DNA from: Closterium sp. NIES-65
Lineage: Eukaryota; Streptophyta; Zygnematophyceae; Desmidiales; Closteriaceae
DNA: 64,000 bases
Direction: 5' to 3'
Assembly (NCBI GenBank): GCA_948144175.1
Contig: CANXME010000532.1
Location: forward strand, 4,512,419-4,576,418
This document shows positions 26,478 to 38,760 of the stretch, one piece after another. The translations under genes and the position numbers were made by a program. Position 1 is the first letter of the stretch, and each line of letters opens with the position of its first letter. The notes below the pieces were generated by a model. It was not told where the DNA came from and did no database searches. It saw nothing but the letters and a program-made list of their open reading frames with translations.

Positions 26478-27643
26478 CGGCTCTAGTTTGGCATGGTATA
26501 GAGCGAGTTTTCTTTCCCATGGGCCCATTACCCGCGCCCCGCCCTAGTTCCGCCCGTCGTCCCGTGCCCCGTTCCCCCATTGCTTCGTACGCTCCGCGTG
26601 CCCCACTCGTTCAAAGGCCCCGCGGCCTCCCTTAGAAGGCCCCGCGGCCTCCCGTAGAAGGCCCCACGGCCCTACGCCTGTACGCGCCCCGCTTGCACCC
26701 CGCGCTCTGCTCATTCGAAGGCCTCGCTGCCTCCCTTCAAAGGCCCCGCGGCCCCTTGTTAAGTAGCCCGCCGCAAATCGCGCGTAGCTCGCCCATCGCC
26801 CGTAGCTCGGCCGTCGCCCATAGCTCTCTCGTCGCCCCTTGCCCGTCACACGCCCTTCACCCGTAGCCCATCACCCGCCACGCACCCCGAACGCACTTCG
26901 CCCATTCGCACCCTGCGCCTTACTCGTTCGATGGCCCCACGACCCCTCTTAGACGGCCCCGCGACCTCGCCCTGCGGTCACCCTTAGAAAGCCCTGTCGT
27001 CCCGGACGCCAACACGAGCAGCAGCAACTGCAGCGCACCGCCCCACGCCAGCACAAGCCGCAACAGTGCGCCGTCAGTGCGCCTGCAGAGCGCCAGCCAC
27101 AGCTGCACTCATCCAGCCGCAGCTGTGCACCGCTAGCAGAGCTGCAGCTAGAGCTAGTAGCAACAGCTAGCGCGAGCAACAGCAGCTAGCGCCAGCAGCA
27201 GCAGCTAGCACTGGCGGCAACAGCTAGAGGCAGCAGCGCCAGTGAGAACTCTAGCAGCTGCCACCGGTACCATCGCTACGTTCTGCCTGCTCCCCACCGC
27301 ACTAGACTACTCTTAACTGCACTAGACCCTCCCGACCGCACTCAACCGCACTTGACCGCACCCGACCGCACCTGACCGCACCGTACCGCACCCGACCACT
27401 CCTAGCTACACGAGACCGCTTCCTTCCGCCTACACTGCCGCTTGTACTCGTACTAGCCGGCCATGTCGACGTGGCAACAAAGGGTTCCACAGCAGTGGCC
27501 GCCGAAGCAGCAGTTGCGAGTTTAGCAACAACGCCAGCAGCAGCCTCAGCAGTGGGGCCCTGTCGGACCCTGTTAGTACGTATCCCGGTTCGGCATGCGC
27601 CTCGGCCAGGCTTGCGCGACTACCCCTTGTCTGGCCTAGGGGG
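26478..27643 (+). other. copia-C-like leader remnant with degenerate PBS
   Basis: TTTGGCA then TGGTATAGAGCG (26494-26505) looks like an LTR end and a primer-binding site with one base missing. Downstream is GC-rich, with GGCCCCGCGGCCTCC units as in the copia-C leader and CGCCCGTAGCTCG units. A short MSTWQQRVPQQW-like reading at 27462 is probably not a gene. No gag or pol remains before the LTR at 27644. Confidence 0.5.
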
Positions 27644-27775
27644 TGTGCCAAACTATATATGTTTGTATTGTTTATTTTTATATATGCATATAGTTATAGG
27701 CTAGACTAGGGTTTAGCTCTTACAGGGGATACCATTTCTATTTTGTGTCCTCTACTTTTCTCTAGTGCACCTTTT
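27644..27775 (+). repeat. degenerate LTR of the copia-C family
   Basis: A purine tract CCTAGGGGG precedes TGTGCCAAACTATATATG, which resembles TGTCAAACTATAATG at 11744. Right end approximate. Confidence 0.5.
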
Positions 27776-27918
27776 CTCTCGACTCTAGACAGAATCGCCA
27801 TCAATATTGACAAGTGAGACCTGTTACTTTCGATGGGTGGTCGAATTACGTTCCAACTTGAAGTGCCCAGTCTATGACGACGATATGATAACGTTTCCAC
27901 CGTTTATAAGGCCTCATT

Positions 27919-28174
27919 ATGGTTGTTGCAAACTTCGAAGGTGCTAATGGCGAGATGGATACAGTTAGAGAGGCTGAAGAGCAAGGGGAAGTAGTTGGTT
28001 GTGGAGTTTGAACTCACCAACAAGCCAACCCTACGCTACCTCCTTCCACTACACCATATCCAACAACCGCCGATTCCGTGAAGGCATTCTCTATCGAGAA
28101 GTTTATGGTGGAGGACAACGAGCATTTGAGCTTCCGCGTAAGGTTGGTATACACCCAATACAAAGTATTGGATC
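27919..28174 (+). pseudogene. element E gag, N-terminal piece (left of D1)
   Basis: The frame from ATG 27919 has one TGA (around 28009) and then FSIEKFMVEDNEHLSFRVRLVYTQYKVLD. This aligns with D-family Gag FTVEKFNGEGYDDWAWKMQLYFRQIGLLKL, so E is a diverged relative of D. The reading resumes at 34999 (LVEGKEKILEAAELKGAWKKR), which shows that D1 inserted here. Confidence 0.7.
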
Positions 28175-29246
28175 TGTTGGGTGCAAATTCACATTGCACG
28201 ACATCCTGCCGTCTGTTTGTACGAGTATGCGTGTGCGAATGCATTTGCGTGTGAATGGTATGTTCCTGTGTTTGTTTGCTTTCGCAATTTTTGCTTGAAG
28301 CATTTGCAGGTACTCGCACAATGTGCGCTTCGGCATAACATTGTACACGCTATGAACAGTACAAGCAGAAAGGACAAGCTCGCAAAGGAACCCAAGATGG
28401 AAGCTTTGCGGTTCGGCTTACTTGATTGCGCAGATTCAGTTCTATCCAACTCGAAATTGTACTATTTTGTTTGGTTGACTATAGTGTAGCAGGGCAGGCA
28501 CTATAGGGGTACAATTTAGGTGAAGGTTGGATGTTGTTTGTCTGTATCTGCATGCTACAGGGCCAGGGGAAACCAGCGGAACCAGCATTTGGCTGGTTGG
28601 GCAAAGACAAAACAGGTTCTGTTTTTAGGACCTGAACCTGATGTTGTTGTTTTCCCAGGTTGGAAAAACAGAACCAGAGGTTGTTCACCAACCTACCACC
28701 TGCTATTTTGTCTAGCCAGGTTGGTTCTGTTGCTTGGAATTATTTGGGATCATCCCTGGTTGTTCCCAGGTTGATTCCCAAGGTCCTTGCTAGCTAGAGC
28801 TATTTATTCTTTCTCTGTTTGTACCTGAATATAGTGAAATTGATTCAAGCGAATTCCATCCTTGCTGGAATTTCGTTTCTACGCGGTGCGACGGTGGAAT
28901 GCTACCCGAGTCAACGCTAGTACGCTAGCACTCCAACACTAGGCTAACGCTGTTCGAGCCATAACTTCGTAATGGCAAAACTTTTCGCGAGGCAACTTGG
29001 CTTATTTTAAAGCTCTTAGAGTGAGCTTCGATATAGGAAATTCTCAGCTTAATCCGATCAACGGTCTGCACGATACGCTGCGCGACGTTCAAGTCCCTCT
29101 TGATCCCTCTCTCTACAAACTCGGACCCGAGGATAGGGGCTGGTCTTGTACTAGGCACCCAAGGACCCTTGGAGGTGACCCCGAGGAGAGGTTTTAAGTT
29201 TGATAAAGTCTTAAATGCTTGAGTTTATAAGGCCCTTGCACCAACA
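28175..29246 (+). repeat. D1 5' LTR (1072 bp)
   Basis: TGTTGGGTGCAAATTC...CACCAACA with 6-base inverted ends. About 21 bases shorter than the standard 1093-bp D LTR because GTACTCTTGCTGTTTTGACT is missing near 29090. Confidence 0.9.
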
Positions 29247-29249
29247 AGC

Positions 29250-29261
29250 TGGTATCAGAGC
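29250..29261 (+). promoter_or_regulatory. D1 primer-binding site
   Basis: TGGTATCAGAGC, three bases (AGC) after the LTR; exact match to the initiator-Met tRNA complement. Confidence 0.9.
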
Positions 29262-29292
29262 TGCGTTATAGTGATCCTCGATATAGGTAGCT

Positions 29293-30906
29293 ATGGCGGG
29301 GAACACCTCGGCGGTAGCAGGTGAATCTTCAGCCCAAGATCGTAGCAGCAGCCATGATTCTGGTGTTTCTGCGCCAAGGGGAGCGCGAACAAGCCAGGGC
29401 TCGCTGATCAAGGAGGTGCTGAAAATCTTCACCGTCGAGAAGTTCAATGGTGAAGGCTATGATGATTGGGCCTGGAAAATGCAACTTTATTTCCGTCAGA
29501 TCGGTTTGCTGAAACTAATGATTGGGGAGGAGCCAAGACCGAGTGACCCCGCCCTTCAGGAAGATTGGGACGAGCGCGCCTCGGCTGGCTACTACTTGAT
29601 GTCGCAGAGCTTGGAGCTGAACCAGCGTCACCACGTCATGCACCTGCTGCCGGAGGTTGAGTGCGGTCCGAAGGCGTGGACGGTGTTAAAGGAGCTGCAC
29701 GCCCCGACCTCCGTTGTTGCAACATTGATGCTGGAGAGGGAGCTGTCCGCGTTGCGCCTGAGCGAGGGAGAGCCGGTGCAACCTGTCCTGGACAAATTGC
29801 GCGACCTCTATGCGAAGTTGGCGACCGCGGGAATCACCTACCTGGAGCAGACCAAGTGCCTGAAGATGCTCTCCCTGCTGCCGGAATCGTGGCTTCAATT
29901 CACGAGCGGATTGAGCCTGCCGCAGAACCAGAGCTCGTGGACACTCGAGTCGGCGCAGACAAAGATTCTAGAGGAGGACTTCCGTCGCCGTCAACTGAGG
30001 GGTGGAGACGACGACAGCAGCGGCTACGGGATGCAAGGGAGCCGACGTGGCAGAGCACGTGGCTTCGGTGGTGCTGGACGCTGTGCAAAGAAAGACGACG
30101 ACTCCAACGACCAACAACGAGGTACCAGTTGGGGTCGCGGTGCGAAATCTGGACGTGGGGGCAAGTCGGGTGCTGGTGGCAAAATGAAAGGGAGTTGCTG
30201 GTATTGTGAGAAGGAAGGGCACCCCTGGTTTTTGTGCTATAAGAAACCCGATGGATGGACCCCCCAGAATCGTCACCAGGATGGCGGCGCGCGGAGGAAC
30301 CAGAAAAACGGCGCCAACATGGTCGCTGATTCGTCCGACAACAACCCGAAGGGCAGCGGCGGTGCGGAGAAGAAGAAGGAGCGCACCGCGGGCCAATTCT
30401 TCCATATGGGAGACAAGGGGGAGCAAGGAGACGCATCTGGTAAGGTTGGAGCAGAGCTGCACCCCCTGGACTATTGGGTGTTGGACACAGGCGCTGCTTG
30501 GACAATGACGCCGCGCAAGGACCTGCTGGATGACGTACGCGCTGCACCGATTAATGAGGTGTGCTCTGCCTCCGGACACATGTTGAAGGTGGCTGGTGCG
30601 GGACGAGCTGCGTGTAAGGGAGCGGATGGCAAGCCGGTGGTGCTGCACGACGTTCTCCTCGTCCCCGACCTGAAGGCCAACCTCATCTCCCTCCGTAAGC
30701 TTGGCAAGGCTGGGGTGAACACCAACACGGATGGGGCTCGCATAAGGGGAAGCTGGGCAATCGGGTGCTTTGGGATCTGCACGAGAGCAAGGACGTGTAC
30801 AGATCTATGTGGCAGCTGCCGGCGCTGGCGTGGCACGGTGGGGGGCAGGCTGGAGAGGGGTCTGCATCCCAGGGGGAGTGCAACGCCGTTGGAGGGGTTG
30901 GTGTGA
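29293..30906 (+). pseudogene. D1 gag and protease
   Basis: Starts MAGNTSAVAGESSAQ as in D2. Gag UBN2-like region at residues 45-230, knuckle CX2CX4HX4C (CWYCEKEGHPWFLC) at about 302-315, protease VLDTGAAWTM at about 396. Near 30740 four bases present in D2 are missing, so the last 55 codons of this ORF are out of frame. Confidence 0.88.
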
Positions 30907-30935
30907 AAGTGTCGGCCAGGTCTGGGGAGACGGAT

Positions 30936-32879
30936 TAGGCAACTGCACACCGACGTTTGGGGCATGTGGCAATGCCTTTGCTGAAGCAGCTGGAGAAGGA
31001 TGGAGCCGTTAAGGGCTTGAAGCTGAACGGACAACCACCCGATGATAACTGTGAAATTTGCCTCCTTTCAAAGTTCACCCGTTTCCCCTTCCATAGTGTG
31101 GCTGGCAGGAGCAAAAAGCCGTTGGAGCTGGTCCACATGGACTTGGTGGGGCCGCTGCCGGTGCAAGGGCACAAGGGGGAGCGGTACTTCCTAACCATAG
31201 TGGATGACTGGAGCAGGCTAATGTGGGCGTATCCGTTGAAGCAGAAAGATCACGCCGCCTCCACGATTCGGGACGATTGGCTGCCGTTCGTGGAAAAGCA
31301 AGCGGAGTGTGTGGTGAAGCGGATTAGGACAGATCGGGGTGGTGAGTTCCTTGGAGCTGAGATGACGGCCTGGCTCAAGAAGCAGGGCATCCAGAGGGAG
31401 GTGACCACGGCTTACACCCCACAGTCTAACGGTGTAGCAGAACGGGCGAACCGGACAATTCTGGAGACAGCTAGGGCGCTGCTCATAGAATCTGGGCTGG
31501 GCAACTTGATGTGGCCCCATGCTATTCGACACGCTACCGTCGCTAGGAACAGGGTACTCACAAAGGTTGGGGATGACTCGTGGGTGCCGTTGGAGAGGTG
31601 GCTTGGGAGGAAGCCGCCGGTGGACATGCTGAGAGTGTTCGGTTGCATGGCATTCGCCCACGTCCCCAAGACCTACCGCAGTAAGTTGGGGGCAAGTGCA
31701 ATCTGGTGTGTGGATTTGGGGCTGGCTGCTGAGAGCAAGGGATGGCTGCTGTGGGAACCCTCCAAGGGTGTGTTATTTGACAGCAGGGATGTGAAGTTTG
31801 TTGAGGGCATGATGTATGGGAGCTGGGAGAAACAGCCGGAGGCCAGGGTGTCCCAGAAGATGGAGCAGATCACCATGCAGCTGGACCTGACTCCTAGTGT
31901 GTGGGAGGAGGGAGAGGAGGCAGCTGCAGAGGGTGGTGATGGAAAGAAGGTACAGGAGGCACCTGCTGGTGGAGAAAATGATGTGGAGACTGGCACTAGT
32001 GGAGCTGCTGGATCTGAGGGGAAAGAGCAGCAGGAGGGGAAAACTAAGAAGACGAAGGGTGTCGTTATGAAGGGATGGGAGACACCCGTCTCTAGGCCAG
32101 GACGTACCCGTATGGCTACTAAGAAGCTGACTGCAGGAGCTGATGTAGCAGAGCAGCAGCTTGGGACCGAGGGGGCATTGCTGATTCTACCGCATGGCTA
32201 TGACCCGGATGAGGAGGATGAGCCTGCGTACTGTTTTCTTGCCCCTGCACCAGAGGAACCAGCTAGCATGGAGGAGGCATTAGCTGGACCTGATAGGGAC
32301 AAATGGCTAGCTTCTAGGGATGCTGAGTACCAGAGCCTGCTGGAGAATGGGACTTGGGAACTAGTGGTGCTGCCTGAGGGAAAGAAAGCGGTACCATGCA
32401 AGTGGGTGCTAAGGATCAAGACTGACGACAAGAGGCAAGTCACCATCTACAAGAGTAGGTTGGTGGCTAAGGGGTTTATGCAGAAGGAGAAGCGGGACTT
32501 CAATGAGATCTTTGCTCCCACTGCCAAACCCCCTACCCTTCGTGTCTTGTTGGCAGATGCAGCCGTTAGTGGGAAGTTCATTATCCAGATGGACATATCA
32601 ACGGCATTTCTCAACGAGATTTTAGAGGAGGAGGTGTTCATGACGCAGCCACCTGGGTATGAGGATGGTACGGGCAGAGTGTGCAAGCTGAAAAAGTCCA
32701 TCTACGGCTTGAAGCAGGCGCCACGCTGCTGGTACCAGAAGTTGGCAGCTGTTTTAGAGGAGATGGGATTCAGGACCAGCAGCTGTGATGAGAGCCTCTT
32801 TCTCAATGGGGAGGGGGAGAAGCTGGTGCTGTTTCTGGTCTATGTGGACGACATTCTTCTCTTTAGCAGCAGCATGTAG
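30936..32879 (+). pseudogene. D1 integrase and reverse transcriptase
   Basis: In the restored register, a TAG at 30936-30938 replaces the Trp codon of D2. Then HRRLGH-type (HVAMPLLKQL), CEICLLSK, VHMDLVGP, RTDRGGEFLG and QSNGVAERANR (integrase), and RT with QMDISTAFLN, YGLKQAPRCWY and FLVYVDDILLFSS. Ends at TAG 32877-32879 where D2 has Lys. Confidence 0.88.
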
Positions 32880-33863
32880 GAGATCCAGAAGGTGCAGCAG
32901 CAACTGATGGAGAACTTCAAGTGCAAGAACCTTGGGGAGGTAAAGTACTACCTCGGGATGCACGTGGAGAGGGATCTGGATCACAGGTGGTTGAAGCTGC
33001 ACCAGGAGAAGTTCATCAAGGAGCTTGGGGAGAAGGACGGGATTGAGAATGAGCGCAAGGTTGCAACTCCCCTGCCAGCAGAATTCAAGCTTGTGAAAGC
33101 TGCAGAGGATGAAGGGGTTGAAGCCGAGGAGCAGCAGCAATTTCAGTCCTTGGTGGGCAGCCTCTTGTATGCAGCAGTTCACACGAGGCCCGACATCTCA
33201 TTCTCGGTTGGGCAGCTGGCTAGGGTGGTGCAGAATCCATCAGAGGAGCAGGTGGATGCAGCTGAGCGTGTGGTGAAGTATCTGAACTCTCACCCAAGCA
33301 TTGGAGTTCAATACTCCGCATCTGCACAGGTGAAGCAGAAAGGGGTTGAGGTGCTGAAAGAGAAGGGGGAGAGGCTTGGAGAAGGCAAGCTTTTCCTCAC
33401 TTGCTTTACCGATGCTACGTGGGCCTCTGAGAAGGAGGATTCCTCATCTGTGGGAGGATACATCTGCGTAGTTGGGGGAGGACCAGTTAGTTGGAGGTCA
33501 AAGAAGCAGACGGAGACAGCACTCTCTTCCGTAGAGTCAGAGTACATGGCAATGTTTCATGGGGTGAAGGAGGTGATTTGGCTGAGGAGGCTGTTGGAGG
33601 AGATTGGCCAGGAGAAAAAGGTTGCTACGCTGCTGTTTTGTGATAGCAAGGGAGCTCTTGGAATGGCCAGGAATGTTGTGCTTCATGGGCTCAATATGCA
33701 CATGCGTATCAAGTGGCACTGGCTGCGTAAGGAGATGAAGAGGGGGACGGTGAATCCGATCTACATCAAGACTCACCAGCAGCCAGCAGACTTCCTCACA
33801 AAGAGGCTTGCAGATGAGCCTCATTGGCGTTGTGTGCGCATGAGTGGAATGGGCATGAACTAG
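32880..33863 (+). pseudogene. D1 RT end and RNase H
   Basis: Same frame as the preceding piece. TCFTDATWASEKEDSS, SSVESEYMAMF, LLFCDSKGALGM and KWHWLRKEM define RNase H. Ends at the TAG shared with D2, just upstream of a GAGGGGGAATA purine tract and the 3' LTR. Confidence 0.88.
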
Positions 33864-33905
33864 TATGGAATGATGGAAATGCAGCTGGCAGGCTGAGGGG
33901 GAATA

Positions 33906-34998
33906 TGTTGGGTGCAAATACACGTTGCACGACATCCTGCTGTCTGTTTGTACGAGTATGCGTGTGCGAATGCATTTGCGTGAGAATGGTATGTTCGTGT
34001 GTTTGTTTGCTTTCGCAATTTTCGCTTGAAGCATTTGCAGGTACTCGCAAAATGTGCGCTTCGGCATAACATTGTACACGCTATGAACAGTACAAGCAGA
34101 AAGGACGAGCTTGCAAAGGAACCCAAGATGGAAGCTTTGTGGTTCGGCTTATATGATTGCGCAGATTCACTTCTATCCAACTCGAAATTGTACTGTTTTG
34201 TTTGGTTGACTATACTGTAGCAGGGCAGGCACTATAGGGGTACAATTTAGGTGAAGGTTGGATGTTGTTTGTCTGTATCTGCATGCTATAGGGCCAGGGG
34301 AAACCAGCGGAACCAGCATTTGGCTGGTTGGGCAAAGACAAATCAGGTTCTGTTTTTAGGACCTGAACCTGGTTGTTGTTTTCCCAGGTTGGAAAAACAG
34401 AACCAGAGGTTGTTCACCAACCTACCACCTGCTATTTTGTCCAGCCAGGTTGGTTCTGTTGCTTGGAATTATTTGGGATCATCCCTGGTTGTTCCCAGGT
34501 TGATTCCCAAGGTCCTTGCTAGCTAGAGCTATTTATTCTTTCTCTGTTTGTACCTGAATATAGTGAAATTGATTCAAGCGAATTCCTTCCTTGCTGGAAT
34601 TTCGTTTCTACGCGGTGCGACGGCGGAATGCTACCCGAGTCAACGCTAGTACGCTAGCACTCCAACGCTAGGCTAACACTGTTCGAGCCATAACTTCGTA
34701 ATGGCAAAACTTTTCGCGAGGCAACTTGGCTTATTTTAAAGCTCTTAGAGTGAGCTTCGATATAGGAAATTCTCAGCTTAATCCGATCAACGGTCAGCAC
34801 GATACGCTGGGCGACGTTCAAGGTACTCTTGCTGTTTTCACTAAGTCCCTCTTGATCCCTCTCTCTACAAACTCGGACCCGAGGATAGGGGCTGGTCTTG
34901 TACCAGGCACCCAAGGACCCTTGGAGGTGACCTCGAGGAGAGGTTTTAAGTTTGATAAAGTCTTAATAGCTTGAGTTTATTAGGCCCTTACACCAACA
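33906..34998 (+). repeat. D1 3' LTR (1093 bp), left edge of composite block X1
   Basis: TGTTGGG...CCAACA. Followed directly by E sequence (CGATTTGGTGG). The same LTR-E junction recurs at 54342/54343. Confidence 0.92.
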
Positions 34999-36966
34999 CG
35001 ATTTGGTGGAGGGGAAGGAGAAGATTCTGGAGGCCGCAGAACTCAAAGGAGCATGGAAGAAGCGCTCGTTTGACGTGTACATGCTCATAGTGCCAGCTGT
35101 TAGAGGGAGAAAACTTGACCACATCAAGGACCTATTGGGTGATCTAGAGTGTGGCCCCAAGGCTTGGAAGAAGCTTCTGGATGTGCACTCAATCGACACA
35201 CGCTACTGGCATCGTGCTACTCGCGCGGTGGCTGCGCGACATCAAGTTTGTTGATGGAGAGCCGATGCAACCGGTGTTGGATGAGATGCGGGACATCTTT
35301 ACGAAGCTCGAAGGTGGCGGTGTGGAGTATCGGAGCTTGTCCAGTGTGTGGAGATCGTAATAAGGTTGCCGGAGTCATGGTCTGCCCTTGCCATCAACCT
35401 CAATTCCCAACAGCCTCAATGGAGTGTGGATTACTTTCGGGCGCGCATCCTTGAAGAGGATTTGAGGCGCTGGAGTGTGGAGCATTCGGAAGAGGGAGCT
35501 GGCTATGGAGCTAGAGGTGGAAGGAGTGGCTTCAAGAAGAAGTGGAAGGGCAAGAAAAACTAGAAATCTCAAGAGGAGAGCGGCAGAGAGATGTGTTTCT
35601 ACTACAAGTAGTGTGGACATCGTTGGAGGAAGTGCTACCAACGACCAAGGGATTGGGCCTCGCCTTCACTAAGCAACAAACAAGGTGGCAAGAGGAGTTA
35701 GGGAGTCGCGGGAGCTAGTGGAGAGGAGAAGGATGAGGAGAAAGGCGACAAATTTGAGGAGCAGAAGGCTGGGTTCTTCTTCTTTGTGAACGAAGGTGCA
35801 ACCAACCCCGTCATGGATGCCAAGGTTCTCACTCATCCCCTCATCCATAGGGTGATTGACTCTTGGATCTCGTGACTCATACCTCATCGTGTGAATCTAC
35901 TTGATCAGATTCAGCCTTGACTCATCTCTATAGTCACATTCACGACTGGCGCCAAGGTCAATGCATGGGATACGCCAAGTTCATCGGAGCGGATAGAGAT
36001 CTCGTGGGGTTGAAGAACGTGCTCTGGGTGCCAGACTTCTGCGTGAAGCTGATTTCTACCGGCCGTATGGGAGATGCGGGTGTGAACACCGAGACGATTG
36101 ACTCGACCATGTTGCCGGCTGCTAGGATGCCCTACAAGTTCTGACCTAATGCTGTCCGCCATGTCACCGCGATCAAAAACAGGGTTTTGACGCATGTTGG
36201 CGACAAGCACTGGGTGCCGCACGAGCAATGGCTTGGGAAGAAGCCAACCATTGACATGCTGCAGATGTGGGGCTGCATGTGGCTTGTGATGGTGCCTAAG
36301 GAGCAAAGACACAAGCTTGAAGTTGCTGCTATGTGGGCTGTCCATCTTGGGATGGCTCTTGACTCGAAGAGGTTGCTGATGTGGGACCTCAAGAGCAAGA
36401 AGATGCTGGTCAGCTGTGACATCAAGTTTGTGGAGGACGTCATGTACAAGGACTGGCAGCAGCAGCAACACATGAAGATTGGCTTGCATGTGCAGGAGGT
36501 TGAGCGGTTTGTAGAGGGGGAGTTCGGCTGCACATTAATGATCTCCCTAGGTCAGAGCTGACCAGTGACCAAAGTGGCAGTGATGAGAAGCAAGTTGCTG
36601 GACCTGCTGTAGAGGAGGGGTTGGAGGATGAGTCAGGACGTGTTAATTCACCATCTCAGCCCAAGCCTGTTGCACCAGCCAAGGTCACGAAGAGGAGTGT
36701 GCAGTGAGGAGCTTTGCCACATGGTCAGCAGACTGCAACCCGCGGGAAGAGAGCGGCAGCGCCGCCTTCAAGACTGAAGAGAGTGACTGGGGAGGGCCTA
36801 AGCAAGGTGCCATGGCTGTTTAGGCGGATGAGGGAGATGATGAGGAGATGGCGTTCAAATTCTTCACACCTCTGCCTAGAGAACCAGCCACACTGAAGGA
36901 GCCACTGAGTGGACTCCAGAAGGAGGAGTGGAAGGTTGCCATGGATGCAGAGTACAACGTGTTATA
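34999..36966 (+). pseudogene. element E gag-pol remnant, copy 1
   Basis: Gag: LVEGKEKILEAAELKGAWKKRSFDVYM, DLECGPKAWKKLLDVH, MQPVLDEMRDIFTKL and RLPESWSALAINLNSQ, in shifting frames, then a broken knuckle (CFYYK, stop, CGHRWRKCY). The protease area (near 35850) jumps to the integrase tail: AVRHVTAIKNRVLTHVGDKHWVPHEQWLGKK at 36150 and VHLGMALDSKRLLMWD, CDIKFVEDVMYKDW. The integrase core is deleted. An RT start (EPLSGLQKEEWKVAMDAEYN) ends it. Many stops. It parallels D domain by domain at much lower identity. Confidence 0.75.
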
Positions 36967-37316
36967 GTCACAGTAGGCTCAAATGTGCCTAAAACGAAAG
37001 ATAGAGTGCATAGACAGATTTCTGCACATCGATTTCAAATGTTCATAGCGATCTGATCACATCTCTAAATGACATGCTACAAATTGGATCTAGAGGGTCT
37101 TAACATCATCTACAATAGGAAATTTAGATTGCACGATTTCATTAAGAATTGACGATACCGTGTCGGTTTGAACGAACGGCACTATAACAGCCACTAGAGT
37201 CTTAGAACACAAATTAGGAAGAGTTACGAGTTGGAAATGACTCCGAGCTCCTACAAACGCCAAGAGCTGAGGTACAGTGATGTGGAACAGTGCCACACTG
37301 TCCTCAACCAAGAAGG
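36967..37316. other. orphan 350-bp segment, copy 1
   Basis: AT-rich, non-coding sequence starting TCACAGTAGGCTC, between the broken E RT start and a D LTR. An almost identical copy is at 56311-56660. I recognise nothing in it. Confidence 0.6.
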
Positions 37317-38760
37317 TGTTGGGTGCAAATTCACATTGCACGACATCCTGCCGTCTGTTTGTATGAGTATGCGTGTGCGAATGCATTTGGGTGTGAATGG
37401 AATGTTCGTGTGTTTGTTTGCTTTCACAATTTTCGCTTGAAGCATTTGCACGTACTCGCGCATTATGCGCTCCGGCACAACATTGTACGCGCTATGAACA
37501 GTACAAGCAGAAAGGAAGAGCTCGAAAAGGAACCCAAGATGGAAGCTTTGCGGTTCGGTTGAATTGATTGTGCAGATTCAGTTCTCTCCAACTCGAAATT
37601 GTACTGTTTTGTTTGGTTGACTATAGTGTAGCAGGGCAGGCAAGATAGGGGTACAATTTAGGTGAAGGTTGGATGTTGTTTGCCTTTATCTGCTTGCTAC
37701 AGGGCCAGGGGAAACCAGTGGAACCAGCATTTGGCTGGTTGGGCAAAGACAAATCAGGTTCTGTTTTTTTGAACCTGGACCTGGTTGTTTTCCCAGGTTG
37801 GAAAAACAGAACCAGAGGTTGTTTACCAACCTACCACCTGTTGTTTTGTCCAGCCAGGTTGGTTCTGTTGCTTGGAATCATTTGGAATTATTTGGCCTAT
37901 CGCACTGTAAGAACAGCTGCAGGTCGTCGACCCAGACCTCAAAGTCAATGGCGCGACCTTCAGCGTCAAAAGCTAGGACACTAGGGGTAGCCATGACGAC
38001 AGACTAGCAGTGCAAGCAGTGCGGGAAGGGGTACGCAGTAGCAGTGGAGCTGTGCTCACCAAACAGGACGGGTCGGGCAGCTCAGCAGCACAGTAACACG
38101 GCAACTCAGCAGCTCTGCCGGCCCAGTAGCAACAGCAGCCCCACAGGACCAGCAGCTCGCTCCTCAGGCGGCTCGGGCGGCTCGGGCGGCTCGGGCGGCT
38201 CGGGTGGTTTGGGCGGCTCGGGCGGCTCGGGCGGCTCGGGCGGCCCAGGTTTATTCCCAGGTTTATTCCCAAGGTCCTTGCTTGCTATAACTATATATTC
38301 ATTCTCTATTTGTACCTGAATATAGTCAATTTGATTCAAGCGAATTCCTCCCTTCCTGGAATTTCGTTTCTACGCGGTGCGACAGCGGAATGCTACCCGA
38401 ATCAACGCTAGTACGCTAGGACTCCAACGCTAGGCAAACGCTGTCCGAGCCATAACTTTGTAATGGCAGAACTTTTTGCAAGGCAACTTGGCTTATTTTA
38501 AAGCTCTTGGAGTGAGCTTCGATATAGGAAATTCTCAGCTTAATCCGGTCGACGGTCTGCACGATACGCTGCGCGACGTTCAAGGTACTCTTGCTGTTTT
38601 GACTAAGTCCCTCTTGATCCCTCTCTCTGCAAACTCGGACCCGAGGATAGGGGCTGGTCTTGTACCAGGCACCCAAGGACCCTTGGAGGTGACCCCGAGG
38701 AGAGGTTTTAAGTTTGATAAAGTCTTAATAGCTTGAGTTTATTAGGCCCTTACACCAACA
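37317..38760 (+). repeat. D-family LTR carrying a captured foreign fragment
   Basis: Starts TGTTGGGTGC and ends CCAACA like other D LTRs, but at 37894 the LTR sequence is replaced by about 360 bases of copia-A-type gag and leader before resuming near 38257. Confidence 0.85.
37894..38256 (-). pseudogene. copia-A-type gag start and leader fragment inside a D LTR
   Basis: On the minus strand an ATG at 37995 opens MATPSVLAFDAEGRAIDFEVWVDDLQLFLQ, a close match to copia-A Gag residues 1-30, followed within about 100 bases by a break. Its upstream side carries GGGCGGCTCG units as in the copia-A leader. No LTR, PBS or target duplication belongs to it. It replaces about 25-30 bases of LTR sequence. 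Confidence 0.8.

Larger units (their letters stand above)
28175..34998 (+). mobile_element. D-family Ty1/copia element D1
   Basis: LTRs at 28175-29246 and 33906-34998, PBS, gag and pol in the order of the intact D2. It is damaged by a 4-base deletion near 30740 and two stops. Flanks are GGATC and CGATT, a poor duplication in which both mismatches lie next to the LTR, but the E gag frame reads across the element. It is therefore an older insertion than D2. Confidence 0.85.
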
